From contig JBJEPU010000173.1 of NCBI GenBank assembly GCA_051881395.1, positions 1-6,587 of the forward strand: 6,587 nucleotides of DNA. The letters are read 5' to 3'. The notes under the pieces are model-generated. The model was not told the DNA's origin. It made no database searches and saw only the letters and a program-made list of their open reading frames with translations. The DNA is from Fimenecus sp051881395 (GTDB lineage: Bacteria > Bacillota > Clostridia > Oscillospirales > Acutalibacteraceae). Shown one piece after another: positions 1 to 6,587 of the stretch (the stretch's first letter is position 1; each line of letters begins with the position of its first letter). Position numbers and translations under genes: made by a program.

Positions 1-1
1 C

Positions 2-2782
2 GGCTATGCTTTGCCGAGCATCATCAAGCATGCGGGGCTGTTGGGCTTTACCACGCAAAAACTGACTTGGAGTTCTGCTTACGGGATTCCGTTCGATTTG
101 GGGCTGTGGCAAGGCGTGGACGGCAGTCAAATTTATGCTTCCTTAGATGCACAGGATTACGCCGCAACGCTCAAAACCGTGCGCGGGCACAAAAATGCCC
201 CGAATAAACTGAAAAACAATCTCGAAAAGTACGATTTGCCGTTTACCTATTTATTGCACGGCACGGGCGACCGCGGCGGCGCGCCGAAAGAGGAGTCCGT
301 CAAAACCGTGGTGTCGGAAAAGCAGAAAAATGCGCAAAGTGATACCGATGTGGAAATCGTCAGCGTGGATAAAGTGTTCCGCGTGATGGACGAAGACCTT
401 TCCGCCGCGCAAAAGAAAAACCTGCCCGTTTGGAACAACGAGTTGGTCTCCACCGACCACGGCGTCGGCGGCTATACCTCGCGCGCCTTGGGGAAACGCT
501 GGAACCGCAAAAACGAACAGCTTGCCGACGCGGCAGAACGGTTGTCCGTTGCCGCCGCTTGGTGCTCGGCGGGCGCATATCCGCAAAAAGAGCTCGAAAC
601 CGCGTGGAAGCGCGTCATCGCGCACCAATTCCACGACGATTTGCCGGGTACCTCGTTGGAGCGTGTCTACAAGCGCAGTTGGAACGATTATGCGCTGTCG
701 TTAAATCAGTTCGGCAGTCTGTATGAAGCGGCGGCAGAGAATTTGGTGCGCCAAATGACCGTGCCGTTTAAACGCGGCGTTGCCGTAGCCGTAACCAATC
801 CCACGCAGTTTGCCCGCACCGAAACGGTCGAATGCACGGTGGACGCGCTGAAAGATGCAAAATTTGTCTATGTGAAAAATGCAAAAGGCAAAGCGGTGCC
901 GTCGCAAATTGCGAACGGCAAAATTCTGTTCTCTGCCACCGTGCCTGCAAACGGCGCGGCAGTATATTGTATCACCGCCGCCGAAAAGCCCTATTCGGGC
1001 GAATCGGTGCTTTCGGTGACAGAACGCACATTGGAAAATGAAACCTATAAGGTTACCTTAGACGACAACGGCGACATTGCCTCGGTATTTGACAAAATGC
1101 TCAAAACCGAACTGCTCAAACACCCTGTGCGTATGGCGTTACACAAATACAACGGCTCGCACCCGTGGCCTGCGTGGGAATTAGATTACCCCGAGGTCAT
1201 GGCAGAGCCCGTCGCATACGCCGCCGCACCGCAGTTTAAAATCGTTGAAAACGGCAGTGCGCGCGTATGCATCGAAACCCGCCGCACCGCGGGCGCATCG
1301 GTATTTGTCCAGCGCATTTCTTTGGGTGCGGGGGAAACCGTTGTGCGCGTGGAAAATGAAATCGAATGGTACAGCCCGCGTACGCTTTTGAAAACACCGT
1401 TTGCATTTACGGTACAAAATGAAACTGCCTCGTACGATTTGGGGTTGGGCGTCATTCGCCGTGGGGTAAATACCGAAAAGCTGTATGAAGTCCCCGCGCA
1501 AAATTGGGCGGACATCAGCAATGCGGATTACGGCGTGTCGGTACTCAGCGACTGCAAGTACGGTTGGGACCACCCGACTGCCGACACGTTGCGCCTGACA
1601 GGCGTACATACGCCGCGCGGCGACTTTTTGCCCGACAGCCACCAAAGTTATATGGATATGGGGCGAAACGCTTACGCCTTCGGCATTTTCAGCCACAAAG
1701 GGGAAAATCTTGCCGCCACGCAACAAGCGGGTATCTGCTTTAATCAGCCGATGCGCGTATTTTCCGCACCGCTTAGTCAAACGGGCATTTTGGAAAGCGA
1801 ATTTTCCTTTGCCTCGATTTCCGACGACGCGGTACTGCTTCGCGCCGTAAAATGCGCCGAGTGCGATCGAAATACCGTGATTGTCCGCGTGAATGAGGGG
1901 ACGGGCGAAAAACGCAAAGATGTGCGTTTGCGCGTGGGCGCAGGTGTGCGCAAGGCGTGGATTTGCAACGGCTTTGAAGAAAAGCAAAAGAAAGCAAAGT
2001 TAGAAAACGGCGAGGTTGTGTTTGACATTGCCGCCTTTGCCCCGATGACCTTTGCCCTTGAATTGGAACCGCCGAAAGAAGCGGCAACGCAGGCTGAGAG
2101 CACGCCGATTTTGCTTTCCTGCACCGAAAAAACCACGTCCGCGAACACTTTGCGCCGCGATGGGATTTTGGGCGGCTGTACTGTGCCGCAAGAGCAATTC
2201 CCCAAAACGGTGCGTTGCAAAAATACCGTCTTCACCCTTTCTACCCAGCCGCAGAACGCACTGCGTTGCTGTGGGCAAACGCTTTTGTTGCCGAAAGGCA
2301 CAAAAACCGTTGCGCTGTTGTTAACGGCGGTCGGTGGGGATACACGCGTACAGTTCAGAAACGGCGAACATACCGAAACCGTCTTTGTGCCCGACTGCTT
2401 TGAAGCGCTCGGCGCGGGCGATTTGGTCCGCACCAAGACCTCGGGCTATGTAAAGGGTTGCACGCTGGCGTATGAATTTACGCATATGCACAAAGCGAGC
2501 GGCGATGTGACGGCTAAACAGTGCTATCTGTTTTACGCGGAAATCCCCGTTTCGGGCGAGGCGCTGACACTGCCTGTGGCGGAAAATGTATTGATTTTCG
2601 CCGCGTCTGCTTCGGCAAAAACGCCGTGCGGCAAAGCCTTACAGCCGCTGTATGACGATTTCAAGAAAACGGCGATTTCCTATACGCGCCCGCCGTATGA
2701 AACCGCAGTCAGCCGTGCGTATCATTTGCTGTCGGCGCTTGAAAATGTAAAGCCGCTGAAACCGTGGTTGGAGAAATTATAA
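2..2782 (+). CDS. GH38 alpha-mannosidase, 5'-truncated by the window edge
   Basis: Predicted retaining, metal-dependent exo-alpha-mannosidase that removes alpha-linked mannose from glycans. About 926 codons are visible; the frame is open to the left edge (GYA precedes LPSIIKHAG), so the TTG at 11 is probably internal. Residues below count from that Leu. The GYALPS stretch follows the family's Asp-x-Phe-Gly, so the nucleophile/zinc-ligand Asp should lie just outside the window. Visible family marks are the LWQGVDGS segment (33-39), GTGDRGGAP (84-92, Asp87 a candidate acid/base), GGYTS with KRWNRKNE (153-169), and HQFHDDLPGTS (205-215), whose His208 matches the conserved zinc ligand. WPAWE (386-390) sits at the start of the large C-terminal beta region. 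Residues about 700-870 look like the extra C-terminal beta-sandwich domain found in many bacterial GH38 enzymes. A signal peptide cannot be judged, so location is unknown. It converges on the ABC operon. The family call is firm; the exact linkage specificity is unknown. Confidence 0.93.
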   Translation, partial: GYALPSIIKHAGLLGFTTQKLTWSSAYGIPFDLGLWQGVDGSQIYASLDAQDYAATLKTVRGHKNAPNKLKNNLEKYDLPFTYLLHGTGDRGGAPKEESVKTVVSEKQKNAQSDTDVEIVSVDKVFRVMDEDLSAAQKKNLPVWNNELVSTDHGVGGYTSRALGKRWNRKNEQLADAAERLSVAAAWCSAGAYPQKELETAWKRVIAHQFHDDLPGTSLERVYKRSWNDYALSLNQFGSLYEAAAENLVRQMTVPFKRGVAVAVTNPTQFARTETVECTVDALKDAKFVYVKNAKGKAVPSQIANGKILFSATVPANGAAVYCITAAEKPYSGESVLSVTERTLENETYKVTLDDNGDIASVFDKMLKTELLKHPVRMALHKYNGSHPWPAWELDYPEVMAEPVAYAAAPQFKIVENGSARVCIETRRTAGASVFVQRISLGAGETVVRVENEIEWYSPRTLLKTPFAFTVQNETASYDLGLGVIRRGVNTEKLYEVPAQNWADISNADYGVSVLSDCKYGWDHPTADTLRLTGVHTPRGDFLPDSHQSYMDMGRNAYAFGIFSHKGENLAATQQAGICFNQPMRVFSAPLSQTGILESEFSFASISDDAVLLRAVKCAECDRNTVIVRVNEGTGEKRKDVRLRVGAGVRKAWICNGFEEKQKKAKLENGEVVFDIAAFAPMTFALELEPPKEAATQAESTPILLSCTEKTTSANTLRRDGILGGCTVPQEQFPKTVRCKNTVFTLSTQPQNALRCCGQTLLLPKGTKTVALLLTAVGGDTRVQFRNGEHTETVFVPDCFEALGAGDLVRTKTSGYVKGCTLAYEFTHMHKASGDVTAKQCYLFYAEIPVSGEALTLPVAENVLIFAASASAKTPCGKALQPLYDDFKKTAISYTRPPYETAVSRAYHLLSALENVKPLKPWLEKL

Positions 2783-2784
2783 TT

Positions 2785-2821
2785 TGTCATCCTGAGCTCC
2801 TTCGCTTCGTGCAGGATGACA
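2785..2821. repeat. Perfect inverted repeat (10-bp arms) just after the mannosidase stop
   Basis: The left arm TGTCATCCTG (2785-2794) and right arm CAGGATGACA (2812-2821) are exact reverse complements around a 17-base core containing CTTCGCTTCG. The element starts two bases after the stop codon. The arm and core wording resembles the widespread dispersed 'GTCATCCTGAG...GAAGCGAAG' intergenic repeats of many bacteria, which is recalled knowledge and not tested here. Neither side is followed by a convincing T-run, so it is a poor intrinsic terminator on its own; it may stabilise the 3' end of the mannosidase mRNA. Only one copy is present in the window. Confidence 0.7.
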
Positions 2822-2835
2822 TTTATCAGAATAGC

Positions 2836-2876
2836 ATAAAAATACCCCGCCCATACCGAAAAACGGTATGGGCGGG
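2836..2876 (-). terminator. Rho-independent terminator of the ABC exporter operon
   Basis: A perfect 13-bp GC-rich stem (2846-2858 paired with 2864-2876) encloses a five-base loop. Read on the minus strand, the stem is followed by GTATTTTTATG, a T-rich tract expected of an intrinsic terminator, and it lies 44 bases past the stop codon of the downstream ABC gene. On the plus strand the stem is followed by CGTTGTTGTAT, a weaker T-rich run, so the same hairpin may also stop mannosidase transcripts (bidirectional use is an inference). Confidence 0.85.
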
Positions 2877-2920
2877 CGTTGTTGTATAAAGACCGTTTCG
2901 AAAAACAGGGCTTTTTGGGG

Positions 2921-4750
2921 TTACCCTTCGGGCAGGTAATATTTTGCCTGTGCGTCCCAAAGGCGGCGGTATTCGCCGGCTTCGTTTCGGAGCAAATCCT
3001 CGTGCGTACCGTACTCTGTGAGTTCTCCTTTTTTGAACACGGCAATCTTGTCGCAAAAACGGCAGGAGGAAAGGCGGTGCGAAATGTAAATGGCGGTTTT
3101 GCCTTCGACAAAATCGTTGAATTGCTGATAAATCCGATGCTCTGCCACGGGGTCGAGTGCGGCGGTCGGCTCGTCGAGCACCACTACGGGCGCATTTTTG
3201 TAAAGCGCGCGCGCCAGTGCGATTTTTTGTGCCTCACCGCCCGAAACTTCTACGCCGTCTTTATCAATGTCTTTGTAAAGGACGGTATTTTCCTTTTGCG
3301 CCATACGCTCAATGCGTTCGAGCGCGTCGGCTTCGGCAAGGCATTGCTTTAAACGCACGGCGTCGGGCGTTTCCCCTGCGGTCAGGTTGTCTGCCACCGA
3401 CAGGGAGAACAGCTTGAAATCCTGAAACACCACCGAAAACAGCTTTTTACAGCAATCGACGGACAAATCCTTGATATTCACACCGTTAACGAGGATTTCG
3501 CCGCGGTCAGCATCGTACAATCGGCAAAGCAGTTTGATAAATGTCGTTTTGCCGCTGCCGTTGCGCCCGACTACCGCAAGCCGTTCGCCTTTGTGAATTT
3601 TTACGGAAATATTTTTTAAGGTATCGCTGTTCGCCGACGGATAGCGGAAATACACATTTTTAAATTCGATTTCCACATCTTCTAAATCCACGGTTTTGTC
3701 GCCGTAATCCATCGCGGATTTTGTGTCGGCAATGCGGAAGAAGTATTCGAGGTTCGGTACAATTTGCGCGTTCCTGCCGAAGGTGCCTGCAATGGCCGTC
3801 ACGCCCGCAATCACCTGCATAAATGCGCCGGTGTAGCGCACGAGCGCTTCCATATCAAACAGCCCCAACAGCCCCTTCACGCCGATAAAGGTGTATACCC
3901 CAAAGCCCACTGCCGCGCCGATAACCGCCATATAAGCGCTTGCGGCGGCGGATTGCTTGGAAGTCTCGCGTAAAATGGTTTCGCCTTTGGTCAACAGTTC
4001 GGCTGTGGCTTCGCGCGAGATGAGGGCTTGTTCTTTGTAAAGCCGCACCTCTTTGCCGGAATTGTAATTCGACAGAATATCGCGATAACGGTGGAACAGG
4101 CGGTCCAATTTGCCGTATCGATACTGTGACTGAAACCACACCTTGCTTGTGTAGTTGGTTAAGAATACCGTGCATACGGCGCTGACACCAATGGCGGCGA
4201 CCAGCACCGCGAAAAACCACGGGGAATGGACAAAGCCTTCACCCGTTTTCATAAAGCCGAGCTTGAAAAGCGGCAACAAAATCACCACCGCCAAAGTCAG
4301 CGTCACAGCGCCGGAAATAAAATCGTTCACCATCCACGCCAGCTGTGAAAAGGCGGAATAGATTTTGTCCATCGACTCGGAATGTAAGTGTACCAATTCC
4401 TGAAATGCGCTGTCTTCGAGCTTGGCGTAATCCAGCGTGAACAGCTTGTTTTCAATCGCCAAGCGCTCTTTTTGCGACAGCCGTGTGCGCGACACCTGTA
4501 AGGCGAGACTGAACCATTCCGTCAGAAGCTGAAATAGGAAATTCAAGCCGATACACAGTCCGACGCTTGTAAACAGCGCTTCGGACGAGTCGCCTGCATA
4601 CAGTTGTGCCACAATGCGCGCGGAAAAATACACATTGATAAACGGGCGTATGCCGCGGCAAATGGCCGCAAGGAGGGTAAGCGGCAACATCAGCGGCTCA
4701 AAGTGCATAATTTGGCGGAAGGCTTTCAGGTAATAGCGTACCGTTTTCAT
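2921..4750 (-). CDS. ABC exporter half-transporter, second gene of the pair (membrane domain + ATPase)
   Basis: A 609-residue ABC half-transporter of the exporter (type IV, multidrug/peptide-like) fold, expected in the cytoplasmic membrane. The N-terminal domain (about 1-330) carries roughly six hydrophobic segments, near 20-40, 58-80, 137-162, 177-198, 266-295 and 303-323. GKEVRLY (232-238), in the cytoplasmic part, has a counterpart in the partner (GKDIRLY). The ATPase domain (about 355-600) is complete: Walker A GRNGSGKT (395-402), Q-loop Gln443, signature VSGGE (502-506), Walker B VVVLDE with catalytic Glu527, D-loop AALD and switch His558. The start is the ATG at 4750, which overlaps the TGA of the upstream gene by 4 bp and has AGGAGG ten bases before it. 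The TM3-TM4 loop is longer than in the partner. It most likely forms a heterodimer with the upstream product. Similarity to lipid, peptide or drug exporters does not define the substrate. Confidence 0.93.
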   Translation of the reverse strand: MKTVRYYLKAFRQIMHFEPLMLPLTLLAAICRGIRPFINVYFSARIVAQLYAGDSSEALFTSVGLCIGLNFLFQLLTEWFSLALQVSRTRLSQKERLAIENKLFTLDYAKLEDSAFQELVHLHSESMDKIYSAFSQLAWMVNDFISGAVTLTLAVVILLPLFKLGFMKTGEGFVHSPWFFAVLVAAIGVSAVCTVFLTNYTSKVWFQSQYRYGKLDRLFHRYRDILSNYNSGKEVRLYKEQALISREATAELLTKGETILRETSKQSAAASAYMAVIGAAVGFGVYTFIGVKGLLGLFDMEALVRYTGAFMQVIAGVTAIAGTFGRNAQIVPNLEYFFRIADTKSAMDYGDKTVDLEDVEIEFKNVYFRYPSANSDTLKNISVKIHKGERLAVVGRNGSGKTTFIKLLCRLYDADRGEILVNGVNIKDLSVDCCKKLFSVVFQDFKLFSLSVADNLTAGETPDAVRLKQCLAEADALERIERMAQKENTVLYKDIDKDGVEVSGGEAQKIALARALYKNAPVVVLDEPTAALDPVAEHRIYQQFNDFVEGKTAIYISHRLSSCRFCDKIAVFKKGELTEYGTHEDLLRNEAGEYRRLWDAQAKYYLPEG

Positions 4751-6549
4751 ATCGCGTCGCCCTCCTCCCGATAGTAATAACTTTGCAGTTGATACATCTG
4801 GTAATATTTTCCTTTTCTCGCCATTAACTCGTCGTGCGTGCCGTATTCGGCGATTTTGCCGTCGGACAAAAACAGGATTTTGTCACAAAACCGTGTTGAG
4901 GAAAGACGGTGGGAAATGAAAAACGAGGTTTTGCCGCCCGAAAGCGCATTGTACTGCAAATACAACTCGTTTTCGGCTATCGGGTCGAGCGCGGCGGTCG
5001 GCTCGTCCAAAATGAGAATCGGCGCGCCCTTGTAAAGTGCACGGGCAAGCAGGATTTTCTGCTTTTCGCCGCCGGAAAAGTCCGCGGCGTCTTTATGCAC
5101 GGTTTTGTCCATCCGCGTGTTTTCGCGGTCGGGGAGCGACTCGATTTTTTCGCGGATACCCGCTTTCGTAAGACACGCCCACAGTTTTTCGCGGTCAATA
5201 TCTTCCTCGTTTTGTAAGGTCACATTTTTGGCAATGCTCACGGGCAGGAAGTGGTAATCCTGAAACACCACGGAAAACAGGTCAAAATAGCTGTCTTGCG
5301 AAAAATCCTCTGCACGCGCGCCGTTAATTAAGATTTCGCCGCTTGTCGGCGCATACAGCCCGCACAGCAGTTTAATCGCGGTGGTTTTGCCCGCGCCGTT
5401 TTCGCCGACAATGGCGATGTTTTCCCCGCGCTCCACCTTGAAATCCATGCCTTTGATGGTTTCTGTTTCGCTGTCGCGGTAAGCAAAATGTACATCGCGA
5501 AATTCCACTGCATACTGTTCTGCGGCGGGAAAATCGGGTTTTTCCTCTGCACCCTTTTCAGGCGTTTCCAAATAATCGCGGAATTTCTGACATTCCAAGG
5601 TGCAACGAAGCAGTTGATTGTATTGAAAGGTTAATTGTGACACATAGCCCGAAAAACCCGCGACAACGCCGAAGTAGAAAATGAAATCCGACACGGTAAT
5701 CGTGCCTTTCTGTACGGCGCGGATTAAAAAGAAGTAGGCAACGCCGTCGCGCAGGGCATATAGCAAGGCTTGCAGTGCCGAAGTGGTATAGGTCACTTTT
5801 AAAAAGCGGTGCATGATTTTTGTATAGCCTTTGAGTACATCGGCGGTGATTTTCAAAAACCAATCGCCCAAGGTATACAGCCGAATGTCCTTGCCGGCGG
5901 GGAATTCGTGGCTTGTCCGATAAAAATAGTTAAATTTCAGCAGTAAGGGGTTGGTTTCTTCGCGCGTGCGTTTGTCTGCACGGTAGGTGGCTTGGTCCAA
6001 GAAAAAGCCGAGTAAGCAGGTCACCAAAATCAGCGCAAGCATAAACACGGGGAGCTTGTAAAGGAGAGCTACCGAGGTGATAATGCCGAACACCGCCTGC
6101 GAAAGAGAGCAAACAACATCACAGAAATGCTGTGCACCGCTGTAATTGCCGTTGACAAAGGTGCCGCTTCTTTCCAAGCGCTCGCGCCCTTTTAAGCTTT
6201 CCACATCGACAAAATCCGCGGACATGGTTTTCTCGAACGACAGCACCGCATAGCGCATCCGCAGAATTTGCGACGAGCCGAGCAGCTTTTGCTCCATAAA
6301 CGGCGCAATCCATGAAGCGCCCGCAATCCCCAAGCACAACAGCGCCACGCGCAAAACCAGCGTGGAAACCGATACCTGTTCTTGGATACTGTCCATCATC
6401 ACTTTCGGCGCAAAGGCGGAAAGCATCGGCACGGCAATCAGCGCGGGAATGCGCGCCAAAATATACCAATAACTGCGTTTGTGCCATTGGTACCAATTCC
6501 GAAGCATAAAGACCACATTGTCAAGCGTTTGTCCGCGTTGCGGTTTCAT
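4747..6549 (-). CDS. ABC exporter half-transporter, first gene of the pair (membrane domain + ATPase)
   Basis: A 600-residue ABC half-transporter, paralogous to the product of the next gene. The membrane domain (about 20-310) has hydrophobic segments near 27-48, 63-83, 150-165, 168-185, 257-278 and 286-303. The GKDIRLY stretch (219-225) aligns with GKEVRLY in the partner. The ATPase domain (about 345-590) has Walker A GENGAGKT (382-389), Q-loop Gln430, signature FSGGE (491-495), Walker B ILILDE with catalytic Glu516, D-loop AALD and switch His547. Both proteins of the pair therefore keep the catalytic Glu and signature, so neither predicted ATP site is visibly degenerate, unlike many heterodimeric exporters. 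The ATG at 6549 has AGGAGG ten bases upstream, and the 600-residue length fits the family. Its last codons also form the ribosome binding site of the next gene. The likely role is export of an unknown small molecule, lipid or peptide as a heterodimer. Confidence 0.93.
   Translation of the reverse strand: MKPQRGQTLDNVVFMLRNWYQWHKRSYWYILARIPALIAVPMLSAFAPKVMMDSIQEQVSVSTLVLRVALLCLGIAGASWIAPFMEQKLLGSSQILRMRYAVLSFEKTMSADFVDVESLKGRERLERSGTFVNGNYSGAQHFCDVVCSLSQAVFGIITSVALLYKLPVFMLALILVTCLLGFFLDQATYRADKRTREETNPLLLKFNYFYRTSHEFPAGKDIRLYTLGDWFLKITADVLKGYTKIMHRFLKVTYTTSALQALLYALRDGVAYFFLIRAVQKGTITVSDFIFYFGVVAGFSGYVSQLTFQYNQLLRCTLECQKFRDYLETPEKGAEEKPDFPAAEQYAVEFRDVHFAYRDSETETIKGMDFKVERGENIAIVGENGAGKTTAIKLLCGLYAPTSGEILINGARAEDFSQDSYFDLFSVVFQDYHFLPVSIAKNVTLQNEEDIDREKLWACLTKAGIREKIESLPDRENTRMDKTVHKDAADFSGGEKQKILLARALYKGAPILILDEPTAALDPIAENELYLQYNALSGGKTSFFISHRLSSTRFCDKILFLSDGKIAEYGTHDELMARKGKYYQMYQLQSYYYREEGDAI
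4761..4766 (-). promoter_or_regulatory. Ribosome binding site of the second ABC gene, inside the first
   Basis: On the minus strand, AGGAGG lies ten bases before the ATG at 4750, within a longer purine run GGGAGGAGGG. It is built from the Arg-Glu-Glu-Gly codons near the C-terminus of the upstream ABC protein. With the ATGA overlap (4747-4750), it fixes the start codon and points to translational coupling of the two subunits. Confidence 0.85.
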
Positions 6550-6559
6550 CGTTCAGCGT

Positions 6560-6565
6560 CCTCCT
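6560..6565 (-). promoter_or_regulatory. Ribosome binding site of the first ABC gene
   Basis: On the minus strand, AGGAGG lies ten bases before the ATG at 6549, supporting that start. Only 22 further bases are visible upstream, and they show no convincing -10/-35 pair, so the promoter lies outside the window or the gene continues an operon whose upstream member is not visible. Confidence 0.85.
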
Positions 6566-6587
6566 AAGACCTTTCAAAGCGTGATAC

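Noticed and set aside
11..13. TTG as a start codon for the mannosidase
   Set aside because: The frame is open upstream to the window edge and the residues before it (Gly-Tyr-Ala) match the family's continuing catalytic domain, so the gene starts outside the window.
1181..1987. 268-codon open frame on the minus strand inside the mannosidase gene
   Set aside because: It lies opposite a well-supported GH38 coding region, its translation is Arg/His/Ala-rich without a recognisable domain, and no good ribosome binding site was seen; it is a shadow frame.
1777..2436. 219-codon minus-strand open frame within the mannosidase 3' half
   Set aside because: Low-complexity Ser/Thr/Phe-rich translation with no known motif, fully antisense to conserved GH38 sequence.
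2879..3352. 157-codon plus-strand open frame opposite the ABC ATPase domain
   Set aside because: It is antisense to conserved Walker B and signature coding sequence, and its first codons lie next to the terminator; no independent evidence of coding.
2..6549. Mannosidase plus ABC exporter as one glycan-uptake locus
   Set aside because: The units converge and are separated by a terminator, and the ABC proteins have the fused exporter architecture with no solute-binding protein or separate permease, so sugar import is not supported.

Overview
This looks like chromosomal DNA of a Gram-positive-type gut or anaerobe bacterium, most likely a member of the Clostridia (Bacillota). That is an inference from three things: strong AGGAGG ribosome binding sites, a paired ABC-exporter operon of a kind common in that group, and a GH38 alpha-mannosidase of a type common in gut bacteria. 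No rRNA or other taxonomic marker is present, so the assignment is tentative.

Layout. The left 42% (2-2782, + strand) is the 3' part of a large GH38 alpha-mannosidase gene. Its 5' end lies outside the window, and the cut falls a few codons after the expected catalytic nucleophile. A 138-bp gap (2783-2920) separates two convergent transcription units and holds two hairpins. The first is a 10-bp perfect inverted repeat two bases after the mannosidase stop, resembling the dispersed 'GTCATCCTGAG' class of small repeats. The second is a 13-bp perfect stem followed by a T-rich run on the minus strand, the likely terminator of the ABC operon. The right 55% (2921-6549, - strand) holds two full-length ABC half-transporters of 600 and 609 codons, overlapping by 4 bp (ATGA). 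Upstream of them only 38 bases are visible, with a clear ribosome binding site and no recognisable promoter.

How the genes work together. The two half-transporters each have a six-helix-type membrane domain fused to a complete ATPase domain. They are translationally coupled and most likely form one heterodimeric exporter; the substrate cannot be read from the sequence. The mannosidase converges on this operon, so the two units are not co-transcribed, and I see no evidence of a functional link. The window reads as ordinary metabolic and transport gene content. I found no CRISPR array, RNA gene, insertion sequence or toxin/defence system, and nothing that supports a previously undescribed system.
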